Below are positions 33,030 to 43,225 of a stretch of 64,000 nucleotides of DNA, one piece after another. Where the stretch lies: the NCBI GenBank assembly GCA_949126835.1, contig OX421507.1:29635366-29699365 (forward strand), written 5' to 3'. The notes under the pieces are model-generated. The model had not been told where the DNA came from. It searched no databases and saw only the letters and a program-made list of their open reading frames with translations. This DNA comes from Anisus vortex. Its lineage: Eukaryota; Mollusca; Gastropoda; Planorbidae. Position 1 is the first letter of the stretch, and the number at the start of each line of letters is the position of its first letter. A program made the translations under genes and the position numbers.

Positions 33030-33945
33030 GTTCTAAAAACATGTTGGGGTCTAAAAACAATGTTGGGGTCAAAAAATAATGTTGGGGTCCAAAAATAATG
33101 TTGGAGTCTAAAAAAATGTTGGGGTCTAAAAAAAATGAAGGGTTCTAAAACATGATGAAGGGTTCTAAAACATAATGAATGGTTCTAAAACATAATGAAG
33201 GGTTCTAAAACATAATGAAGGGTTCTAAAACATAATGAATGGTTCTAAAACATAATGAAGGGTTCTAAAACATAATGAAGGGTTCTAAAACATAATGAAT
33301 GGTTCTAAAACATAATGAAGGGTTCTAAAACATAATGAAGGGTTCTAAAACATAATGAAGGGTTCTAAAACATAATGAATGGTTCTAAAACATAATGAAT
33401 GGTTCTAAAACATAATGAAGGGTTCTAAAAAATAATGAAGGGTTCTAAAACATAATGAATGGTTCTAAAACATAATGAATGGTTCTAAAACATAATGAAT
33501 GGTTCTAAAACATAATGAAGGGTTCTAAAACATAATGAAGGGTTCTAAAACATAATGAATGGTTCTAAAACATAATGAAGGGTTCTAAAACATAATGAAG
33601 GGTTCTAAAACATAATGAAGGGTTCTAAAACATAATGAAGGGTTCTAAAACATAATGAAGAATTCTAAAACATAATGAATGGTTCTAAAACATAATGAAG
33701 GGTTCTAAAACATAATGAAGGGTTCTAAAACATAATGAAGGGTTCTAAAACATAATGAAGGGTTCTAAAACATAATGAATGGTTCTAAAACATAATGAAG
33801 GGTTCTAAAACATAATGAAGGGTTTTAAAACATAATGAAGGGTTCTAAAACATAATGAAGGGTTCTAAAACATAATGAAGGCTTCTAAAACATAATGAAG
33901 GCTTCTAAAACATAATGAAGGGTTCTAAAACATAATGAATAATGT
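33030..33945. repeat. 20-bp minisatellite, about 45 copies, drifting in sequence
   Basis: The left end has units of the form ggggtctaaaaa-aatgtt of 17-21 bp. From about 33137 they become regular ggttctaaaacataatgaag (20 bp). The last base of the unit alternates between g and t in an irregular series, other changes being rare (for example 33661 aattctaaaa). The unit shades into the next block at 33945. Confidence 0.95.
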
Positions 33946-34135
33946 TGCGGGTAAAAGAAATAATGTTTGGTTTTAAAACATATTGTTGGGTTTACATGAA
34001 TGATGTTGGGTTTGTATGAATGATGTAGGGTTGCATGAATGATGTTGGGTTTGCATGAATGATGTCGGGTTTGCATTAATGACGTTGGGTTTGCATAAAT
34101 GATGTTGGGTTTGCATGAATGATCTTGGGTTTGCA
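33946..34135. repeat. ~20-bp minisatellite block related to the preceding one
   Basis: About nine units of the form gatgttgggtttgcatgaat with variants. They share the ggttt/ggttc + a-rich + aatg layout with the 33030-33945 block. The minus-strand frames full of 'MQTQHHSCKPN' repeats are by-products. Confidence 0.9.
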
Positions 34136-34787
34136 TAAAGTGTGATAAGTTGACATCGACATTGCTTTATTTTCTTTAAAAAAAATGGAAATTTGTCGTG
34201 CGTTTTTATGATGGCACACACTCACTGGGCGGTCAACGGCCTACCACTTTAATCATAGAATTAAGATTACACTGTTTGGTCAACTTCGTGGCCTACAGGC
34301 TTACCCTCTCTATTCTGATCTCAACAAAATCAAAACAAAACGGGTATGGTCGCCTACAATTTAAAATCAAATTTCTACAAAGCAAGTTTGAGGAAGAAGA
34401 AAAAAAGTACTCTACTACATCCAGGTCTCATGTTAGTTCACTGTAGGCCTCTATTTATTTTAACTCCCTTGGATCATTAATGAATTAGCATGCGTCCCTG
34501 TGTTTTGTAATGTCTAACAGTGCTAACTCAATAAAAGACCATTAAAAAAAACATACACACAGAGGGTAAAATGACCTCTAGACCATTAATATCGCCAGGC
34601 AGGTTGTGTCATGTCATCCCTCCCCCTCCCAACCCCACCCACACCCTTCTAAAGATCAGAGCAATGAGTCCAGGGGGGGGGGGTTGTCCCACAGTGCCAA
34701 CTAAAAGAAATCACAAAGGTATTATGTCTTACTCTTTCCCTTACATTTTCCAACAGCGCCCTCAGGTTTAAAGACCAATATTGCAAT
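34136..34787. other. Unassigned sequence with weak coding-like frame
   Basis: The plus frame 34198-34446 (82 codons, ending LQSKFEEEEKKYSTTSRSHV) is followed by caataaaagacc at about 34530, which resembles a polyadenylation signal. I recognise no family and no acceptor site, so it is not called a gene. A G homopolymer lies at 34673-34683. Confidence 0.3.
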
Positions 34788-34910
34788 CACATTAGTTGGG
34801 GAAAAGCAATGGCAACTTTGGCACTGTGCTGGCCACACCATCCCCTATTTTGCGGCGGCCACAGAAACTAGTGAACACTGCTTTACAGGCCCTATGATCG
34901 TTAACTTACT
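34788..34910 (+). mobile_element. tRNA-derived SINE, body fragment
   Basis: cattagttggggaaaagcaa, ggcactgtgctggccacacc, cccctattttgcggcggcca, cagaaactagtgaacactgc, in forward order; head missing. Confidence 0.7.
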
Positions 34911-35035
34911 TATTGCATTGTGGTGCGTGTATTAAGCTGTATTGCATTACAATATGGTGTGTGTGTATTTTATTGACTTTCGGTCATCACCGGTCCGAAT
35001 ATCTTTACTTTCAAAAGGCATCTTCTTCACCAATA

Positions 35036-38000
35036 TCAACTCCTAGTGGAGCATAGGCCACCAACCATTTCTATCCATGTCCTCCTGTCTCTGGCTATCT
35101 TCTCTAACTCCTTCCAAGTTCTCCCGATCAGCTGCACATCCTTTTCTACTTCTCTCCGCCATGTGTTCTTTGGTCTACCTCTTCGTCTTGCACCCTGTGG
35201 ATTCCATGAAAGAGCTTGTCTTGTCAAATTTGTGGTTGGTTTCCTCAATGTGTGGCCTATCCATCTCCAGCTCCTTATTTGTATTTCTTGTTCTATTGAC
35301 AAGTCTTAATTAGGTGCGACCTTTTGAACTGGGGTGATCGTGAACTTCCGGTGAAATTTACCGCCATTTTCGTTAACAAAAACCATGCTTTTGGTGTTGT
35401 TTGACAATTGATTTCGACATCGACAGCGAGTTCAGGTCTTTTAGAAATATACAACGGATACAAGATTAATTATGAGGAATCCGTTTTTAACATCAAAAGT
35501 GAAAAGGCGATAATTAATACTCATAGTGTTAGTCGCGTTTGGTTAAATTTAGCTTTTGTTTATAAAATAAATTAGTCAAGAGTTGCGTCCTTGGGAATTA
35601 AAAAAACACAATGCGGAAATTCATAAAAAGACAACACGAAAATTCTTTTGCATCAAGCAATTAGTTTGGGATTATAAATTGGTGATTCTTCAAATCTGAC
35701 ATTCACAATCCATCGTTTTCTTTTGGCGCCATTATTTTGGAAATGAAATAAAATTTAATTCTCTACATATTTTCGTAGCCACCAACCAGTAACATAGCAC
35801 ACATGGCAGACATGTTTTTTTTAAATAATGTGATCGAATTCGACCGGAAATGTTGTTTCTTGTGAACTTTTATGCATGCATACACGTTAAGACTTGTCAA
35901 TTGGAATATGTGCTGTCCTTTCCCATACAGTTGCGCTTGTAATTTTTTTTTATACCATTTGATATCCATTATTCTATGTAGGCAGCCATTCACAAAAGTT
36001 TGTAGTTTGTTCAAATCCCCATTTGTTAATCTCAAACTTTCTGAGCCATATAGTAAGACATATTTTACGTTAGAATAAAAGATTCTTAATTTTGGTTCTA
36101 ATCTGTTTTTGTTTTCCAGATAGTTTTTAGCATAGCAAACAAAGGCTCCTCTTGCTTTTTGTATCTTTGCCTTAATATCTGTTCCAGATCCCCCTTCCTT
36201 ATCAACTCTACTTCCTAGATATGTGAAGTTGTCTTCTTCTTCCACTTCCTAGATATGTGAAGTCTTCTTCTTCCAGCACTTTTCCTCTTACTTCCACTGC
36301 ATCAGTACTTTTAGTGTTTATTCTCATTATCTTGGATTTGCTTTCATCTATTTTAAGTCCTAGCTGTTGTGCACAGGAATCTATTGCATTTTTTTTCTTG
36401 CATTTGCTTATGACTTTGAGCTAATAGGGCTAAGTCATCTGCAAAGTCTAGATCTTCAAGCTGTTTAAACAGAGTCCATTGAATTCCATTTTTTTCAGTT
36501 TTCTGTAGTATTCTTCATGACCCAATCTATTACTTAGCAGAAAGAGAAATGTTGAAAGTAGACAGCCCTGTCGAACTCCTGGCTCTATCTCGAATGCCTC
36601 TGTTAGTTTTCCATCATGAATGATTCGACATCTCATATTGTGGTAGGTGTTTTTAATTAGGTCAGCTAGCTTCGGAGGAATACCATAGTGGCGCAACAGT
36701 TTTCATAGATTTTCTCTGTCGACACTATCATAGGCTTTTTCGAAGTCTATGAAATGGATATATACTATATAGGCTAGCATTCCATTCTGTGCATTGTTCA
36801 ATGATAATACGAAGAGCAGCTATTTGGTCGAGACTTGATTTGTTTTGTCTAAAGCCTGCTTGCTCGTCTCGTAGAAGACCATCAACTGCTTTCTTTATTC
36901 TTTCCAGTATTATTCTATTTAAAACTTTTCCTGATACTGATATCAGCATAATCCCTCTATAGTTAAAGCAATATGTAAGATCCCCTTTCTTTGGAAGCTT
37001 TACTAGATACCCTCTTTCCTGTCTTTTGGTAGTTCTCCTTTTTCCCATATGTTCCCAATAATGTTGTATAGTACGTTAGTTGATAACTCAATGTCTGCTT
37101 TAACTGCCTCTGCTGGTATTCCACCAGGTCCAGCAGCCTTCCCATTCTTTAGCATTTTTATTGCATTTTTTATTTCTCCTTTAGTAGGTCTATTACAGTC
37201 TATCTCTAGGTCACTCTGAGCTGGTTGAATATCTGGGGTATTAAGGGGAGCAGGCCTGTTTAAGAGTTCTTTGAAATATTTTACCCCTCTCTTTTCCTGC
37301 TGTTCTGCATTTGTTAGCTTATTACTTTCTTTGTCTTTGATAGGTTTATTTTGTTGCTGGAATTAGCTTGCTAATTTATTTGCTATACTGTACAACTCCT
37401 TTATGTTTCCTTTAGATGCTGCTGTTTCTGCCTCAGCTGCCAGGTTGTTGATGTAATCATTTTTATCCTTTTTATGCTTTTTTTTAACTTCCCTATTGGC
37501 TTCTGTATAGTTCTCTTGAGCATCTTTTTTCAAGGCCCTGGTTCGGCTGTTCATCAAAACAACTTTCTTTTCTTTCCTTTGCTTAATTTGAGAGTGTTGT
37601 CTGAAAGCCATGGTTTATTGTGGTGTGTTTTTATCCTTAGCACTTGCTTGCATGTTGTGTTCCATGCTTCCTTTATAATTGATTCCCATTGTGTGCATGT
37701 GTCATCGTTTCCTTCCAGGTCTTCTAGGGCCTAAAATCTATTTCTCAGTTCAATTCTAAATTCATTGCTTATGTTCAATTCCTTTAGAAATGTGACATTG
37801 TATTGAGTTCTGCGGCTTGGGCAATCTCTCTGTCTTTTAAGGCGTAGCCTAATTTGGCCCACTAATAAGTGGTGGTCCGAAGCTACGTCAGCACTTCTGT
37901 AATGTCTTACGTTTTGCAATGAGCGCATGAATTTCTTTTTTGAAGCAAATATGGTCGATTTGGTTGTGTGAAGGATGATCTGGTGACATCCATGTGGCCA

Positions 38001-38650
38001 TGTGAATATCTTTGTGCTGGAAAATGCTGCCTCCTATTACTAATGAATTATCTGCACAAAAATTAATAAATAATTATCCATTCTCGTTTTTTTATATTCC
38101 TAAGCCCTGTCTACCCATTATCTCCTCATATCCTTGGTTATCATAGCCTAGTTTTGCATTATTATGTATTATGGCTACTCCCTCTGCGTGTTGAGCGTTC
38201 TCATCCTCGTGGCCTGAGTAAAGAATGGTTTCAGCTGTTGATAGTTTTGTTTTTCCTGACAGTATCCATCTCGCTTCACTCTTTCCTAGTATACTTATAT
38301 TGTATTTTTTCATTTCTGAAGCTACTTGGTGGACCTTCCCCATCTCATACATTGTTCTCACATTACAGTTGCCAACCTGGGTATTTTTCCTCAGAGAGAA
38401 GGAGGTAGTCTGCCTATCAGCTCCCTTTCGGGTTTTGCTTACCTGCTTCATAATCCCTTTGACAGGGCCTCCCTTCTCTGATAATGGCGGACATGTAATT
38501 GATTTTGTAGCAAGGTAGTTTTATTTTTACACTGGTGGGCTGCTAGCCCTACGCAGAAACCTACAAACATGCATGTAGGCTGCGAACCTGTTGGCCTGGC
38601 CCACTTGCCAGTATGCCCCGTCACCACGTCAAGGTAGGTTCTCGACGGGG
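35036..38650 (-). pseudogene. Nearly full-length RTE-like LINE, decayed
   Basis: On the minus strand, from right to left: a 5' region (38650-38460); apurinic-type endonuclease start (VGNCNVRTMYEMGKVHQVAS, then EARWILSGKTKL, 38370-38250); endonuclease end (ADVASDHHLLVGQIRLRLKR, ~37890); linker (MNSRTRALKKDAQENYTEAN, ~37550); reverse transcriptase (CFNYRGIMLISVSGKVLNRI, DEQAGFRQNKSSLDQIAALR, VRQGCLLSTFLFLL, DLDFADDLAL at ~36455-36426); thumb (FTYLGSRVDKEGG); and the C-terminal WRWIGHTLRKPTTNLTRQAL, WNPQGARRRGRPKNTWRR, ending GGLCSTRS near 35036. Many frameshifts break it. A 27-bp direct duplication lies at about 36209-36262. It is split by the element 35300-35896. It is the same LINE group as 18941-20482 but a different, longer copy. 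Confidence 0.85.
35300..35896. mobile_element. 597-bp hAT-like non-autonomous element inserted in the LINE
   Basis: Exact 10-bp terminal inverted repeats caagtcttaa (35300-35309) and ttaagacttg (35887-35896). The flanking octamers tctattga (35292-35299) and tcaattgg (35897-35904) agree at 6 of 8. The LINE protein is continuous across it (TAHIPI joined to EQEIQIRSW). No coding capacity; the tail of the LINE-derived minus frame below 35896 is element sequence. Confidence 0.75.
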
Positions 38651-40030
38651 TTCAAAATTCATACTGCTACGCTATTGCTGCAACTATTGATCATTTCATT
38701 TAGTTAAACTGTTGCGAATTAATCTGTGTGAGGTAGGGATGTTAAACGCTGGAATTAGGGAGGCAATCATTCATAGTTGTAGCCCACAATTTAGTTTTTA
38801 TTTTTTTTTATTTTTTTAATCAAAACAATTTCCAAAACATTAAATTCCTTGCAAACACTCATTTGTCAGAGGCGACTCATAGGCCTATTGTATCTTTTTT
38901 TCTTGAAATCCCGTATATTGCCTGTGAATTTGCGATACAAGCACAAACAACAGCAAACGTAGATGTTAACGCTAGTCGTCGGTGTAACCATTGATCTAAG
39001 TCTTTGAGAAGAAGAAAAAAACGGGTATTTCCCCCACTGATGCTGAACGCTCCAAACAGACCGATAGACGCAGGGTTGCCAGATATGTCAAAAGGATGAC
39101 ATAGAGAGACAAAACGGAAGACATATTTAGTGTTTAATTTGAATCTTCCACAATCAGCTCAGTTTTATTACAATAGCTGCCAATAATTAATTACTGTATA
39201 GATCTATTAGTTAAACTGACCCAACATTTTATTTAATGTTAACTGAACAGTAATTTGCATTTGGGCAATTAGGTAAATAAAATAACTTTGCAGCACATGT
39301 AAGGTTGAAAAAAAAAGTTTCATTTTTTTCTTGCCGGACAACTCTAGATAGATGACAACTCTAGACGGATTTTTACAACCGAACATTTTGAGGAAAAAAC
39401 GATACATCCTAATGTGAAGTAGAAAACTGAAGTTATTAATAAACGCATTATTTAATCACCCCAAAGAATGATTTACATAAATCAAAAACTATAATTATAA
39501 TAAGATGGACCACTTGCTTTAATAATTCTGCTGTTTGATGACTCGAATATTATCTTTTCGGAATTTTCGATCGCACCAAGTCCTCTAGACTTCCGGTCTA
39601 GTAATTCGATAAGATTTTCTCAATGGAGAAGTAAGATTAAAATTGAAAGTTGTATACAGCGGAAGTCTTTAGGGACAGCAACAGATCTTATGCATATGCC
39701 AGGGTCAGGGCGACCAGAAACAATTAAAAATAACAAAAACTATGTACCGAAAGAAACTTTCTCACTCCAGTTTTTATTGTAATATTTTTTTTTCCTCTCT
39801 TAACCAAAACACATTGCAGTCATTCGTTTCCCCGTCATTTTAACGGGCATAACAACTAGTATATATATATAAATATAATGTATGTTCGGTATAAAATAGT
39901 TCATTTTTATCAAATTTCAATGACACAATTACGAAAAGTTTTTACATTTTTGGTACTTCCATGTTTAATGTATATATAGCTCAGTGCCATACAGTGCCTT
40001 ATTTATATTTAAAGAATTTTCTCATCTTTT
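38651..40030. other. Intergenic sequence, no gene recognised
   Basis: Contains the dispersed repeat 39499-39566, a possible old transposon end near 39073 (cagggttgccagatatgtc), a TA run near 39860 and AT-rich sequence. No coding signal. Confidence 0.5.
39499..39566. repeat. Dispersed repeat, copy 2 (partner 32445-32512)
   Basis: aataagatggaccacttgct, then ttctgctgtttgatgactcg, then cttttcggaatttt; matches 32445-32512. Confidence 0.65.
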
Positions 40031-40033
40031 TAT

Positions 40034-40483
40034 TACTTCCTTTATTTTAAGTTGCAATTTCTGTCTGTCTTTCTGTCTGTCTGGGAGCAAAACTTTGCTT
40101 CGATTTTTCGACCACTTCCCGTGGTCCGATCGAGCTGAAATTTGGACAGCAGATTTGTGGCGCCTAACAATACATCCTATCAAATTTTCAGTTAAAACAA
40201 CTTAATAATACTACACTTATGACAATATTCATTTCTTAAAAGGAAAGTATAAGAAATATTGTAATTTCGCGTTAAAAATGCCTGTGCAACTTTTTATAGT
40301 TTTTCGGCGCAAAGCTAGAAAAAAAAAATATGCGCTAAGATTATTTTTAGAACAATTCATACTGAGTAAGGAGATATTTTTGATATTTGCGACACAGATA
40401 TTTTTTCTGTACGTTTCATTTGCAGTAGTCAATCAATTATTTAATTACATGATGGTTAACTTAGTTTGCAAATAAAGGGAGTA
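40034..40483 (+). mobile_element. TIR element of the satellite-core family, intact-looking copy
   Basis: The left terminus tacttcctttattttaag and right terminus aaataaagggagta are inverted. Similarity of the adjoining A/T-rich bases between copies suggests the true TIR may extend about 15 bp further out. The interior has ordered words shared with all cores: ttcgatttttcgaccact, gatcgagctgaaatttggac, gcgcaaagctagaaaaa, tggttaacttagtttgc. Unlike the cores it keeps an extra ~36 bp (gtacgtttcatttgcagtag) near 40410. No transposase. Confidence 0.75.
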
Positions 40484-40515
40484 TAATAAAAACTTTGTTT
40501 TTACGGTTTTCTTGT

Positions 40516-40911
40516 TACTCCCTTTATTTTAAGTTGCAATGTCTGCAATCGTCGTGCAAAAATTGGCTTCGATTTTTCTACCACTTTCCGTGGTCCGATC
40601 GAGCTGAAATTTGGACAGCAGATTTGTGGCGCCTAACAATACATCCTATCAAATTTTCAGTTAAAACAACTTAATAATACTACACTTATGACAATATTCA
40701 TTTCTTAAAAGGAAAGTATAAGAAAAATTTTGATTTCGCGTATAAAAGGCCTGTGCAACTTTTTATACTTTTTAGGCGCAAAGCTAGAAAAAAAATTATG
40801 CGCTAAGGTTATTTTTAGAACAATTCATACAGAGTAAGGAGATATTTTTGAGATTTGCGAAACAGATATTTTTTAATTACATGATGGTAAACTTAGTTTG
40901 CAAATAAAGGG
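40516..40911 (+). mobile_element. TIR element copy fused at its right end to the 51-bp satellite
   Basis: The left terminus tactccctttattttaag is complete. The right terminus stops at aaataaaggg and passes directly into satellite sequence (aatcttaaatagttgggtgg). It shares the ~36-bp internal deletion with all five array cores, so it is the closest relative of whatever copy seeded them. Confidence 0.8.
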
Positions 40912-42840
40912 AATCTTAAATAGTTGGGTGGCAGGTAGTCTATAGTAATCAGTAGATGGTAGAATTTTAAGTAGTTGGGTGGCAGGAAGCCTATAGTAAT
41001 CAGTGGATGATAGAATCTAAAGTTGTTGGGTGGTAGGTAGCCTATAGTAATAAGTGGATGATAGAATCTAAGGTTGTTGGGTGGCAGGTAGCCTATAGTG
41101 TAATCAGTGGATGATAGAATTAAAAGTTTTTGGGTGGCAGGTAGCCTATAGTAATCAGTGGATGATAGAATCTAAAGTTGTTGGGTGGCAGGTAGCCTAT
41201 AGTAATCAGTGGAAGATAGAATTAAAAGTTTTTGGGTGGCAGGTAGCCTATAGTGTAATAAGTGGATGATAGAATCTAAAGTTGTTGGGTGGCAGGTAGC
41301 CTATAGTGTAATAAGTGGATGATAGAATCTAAAGTTGTTGGGTGGCAGGTAGCCTATAGTAATCAGTGGAAGATAGAATTTAAAGTTCTTGGGTGGCAGG
41401 TAGCCTATAGTGTAATCAGTGGATGATAGAATCTAAGGTTGTTGGGTGGCAGGTAGCCTATAGTAATCAGTGGATGATAGAATCTAAGGTTGTTGGCTGG
41501 CAGGTAGCCTATAGTAATCAGTGGATAATATAATCTTAAGTAGTCGGGTGGCAGGTAGCCTATAGTAATCAGTGGATGATAGAATCTAAGGTTGTTGGGT
41601 GGCAGGTAGACTATAGTAATCATTGGATAATTTAATCTAAGGTTGTTGTGTGGCAGGTAGCCTATAGTAATCAGTGGATGATAGAATCTAAGGTTGTTGG
41701 GTGGCAGGTAGCCTATAGTAATCAGTGGATGATAGAATCTAAAGTTGTTGGGTGGCAGGTAGCCTATAGTAATCAGTGGATGATAGAATCTAAAATTGTT
41801 GGGTGGCAGGTAGCCTATAGTAATCAGTGGTTGATAGAATCTTAAGTAGTTGGGTGGCAGGTAGCCTATAGTAATCAGTGGTTGATAGAATTTTAAGTAG
41901 TTGGGTGGCAGGTAGCCTATAGTAATCAGTGGATGGTAGAATCTAAGGTTGTTGGGTGGCAGGTAGCCTATAGTAATCAGTGGATGATAGAATCTAAGGT
42001 TGTTGGGTGGCTGGTAGCCTATAGTAATCAGTGGATGATAGAATCTTAAGTTGTTGGGTGGCAGGTAGCCTATAGTAATCAGTGGATGATAGAATCTAAG
42101 GTTGTTGGGTGGCATGTAGTTTGTAGTAATCAGTGGATGATAGAATCTAAAGTTGTTGGGTGGCAGGTAGCCTATAGTAATCAGTGGATGATAGAATCTA
42201 AAGTTGTTGGGTGGCAGGTAGCCTATAGTAATCAGTGGATGATAGAATCTAAAGTTGTTGGGTGGCAGGTAGCCTATAGTAATCAGTGGATGATAGAATC
42301 TAAAATTGTTGGGTGGCAGGTAGCCTATAGTAATCAGTGGTTGATAGAATCTAAAGTAGTTGGGTGGCAGGTAGCCTATAGTAATCAGTGGATGGTAGAA
42401 TCTAAGGTTGTTGGGTGGCAGGTAGCCTATAGTAATCAGTGGATGAAAGAATCTAAGGTTGTTGGGTGGCTGGTAGCCTATAGTAATCAGTGGATGATAG
42501 AATCTAAAAGTTGTTGGGTGGCAGGTAGCCTATAGTAATCAGTGGATGATAGAATCTAAGGTACTTGGGTGGCAGCTAACCTATAGTAATCAGTGGTTGA
42601 TAGAATCTTAAGTAGTTGGGTGGCAGGTAGCCTATAGTAATCAGTGGATGATAGAATCTAAAGTTGTTGGGTGGTAGGTAGCCTATAGTAATAAGTGGAT
42701 GATAGAATCTAAGGTTGTTGGGTGGCAGGTAGCCTATAGTAATCAGTGGATGATAGAATCCAAAGTTGTTGGGTGGCAGGTAGCCTATAGTAATCAGTGG
42801 ATGATAGAATCTAAGGTTGTTGGGTGGCAGGTAGCCTATA

Positions 42841-43225
42841 TTTAAGTTGCAATGTCTGCAATCGTCGTGCAAAAATTGGCTTCGATTTTTCGACCACTTT
42901 CCGTGTTTCGATCGAGCTGAAATTTGGACAGCAGATTTGTGGCGCCTAACAATACATCCTATCAAATTTTCAGTTAAAACAACTTATTAATACTACACTT
43001 ATGACCATATTCATTTCTTAAAAGGAAAGTATAAGACAAATTTTGATTTCGCGTAAAAAAGGCCTGTGCAACTTTTTATACTTTTTCGGCGCAAAGCTAG
43101 AAAAAAAAATTATGCGCTAAGATTATTTTTAGAACAATTCATACAGAGTAAGGAGATATTTTTGAGATTTGCGAAACAGATATTTTTTAATTACATGATG
43201 GTAAACTTAGTTTGCAAATAAAGGG
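42841..43225 (+). repeat. Transposon-derived core 1 within the satellite
   Basis: 385 bp from tttaagttgcaatgtctgca to gcaaataaaggg. Lacks the outer TIR bases on both sides. Left junction gtagcctata|tttaag, right junction aaataaaggg|aatctta. Confidence 0.95.

Noticed and set aside
33885..34221. Minus-strand frames repeating MQTQHHSCKPN
   Set aside because: By-products of the ~20-bp minisatellite.
34198..34446. Terminal exon ending before a caataaaagacc signal
   Set aside because: No acceptor, no recognisable protein similarity, and a single AATAAA-like word is expected by chance in AT-rich DNA.
35046..35313. Plus-strand frames of 78-87 codons
   Set aside because: Antisense shadows of the LINE C-terminal domain (WRWIGHTLRKP) on the minus strand.
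38154..38518. Plus-strand frames of 84-97 codons with hydrophobic stretches
   Set aside because: Antisense to the endonuclease part of the minus-strand LINE.
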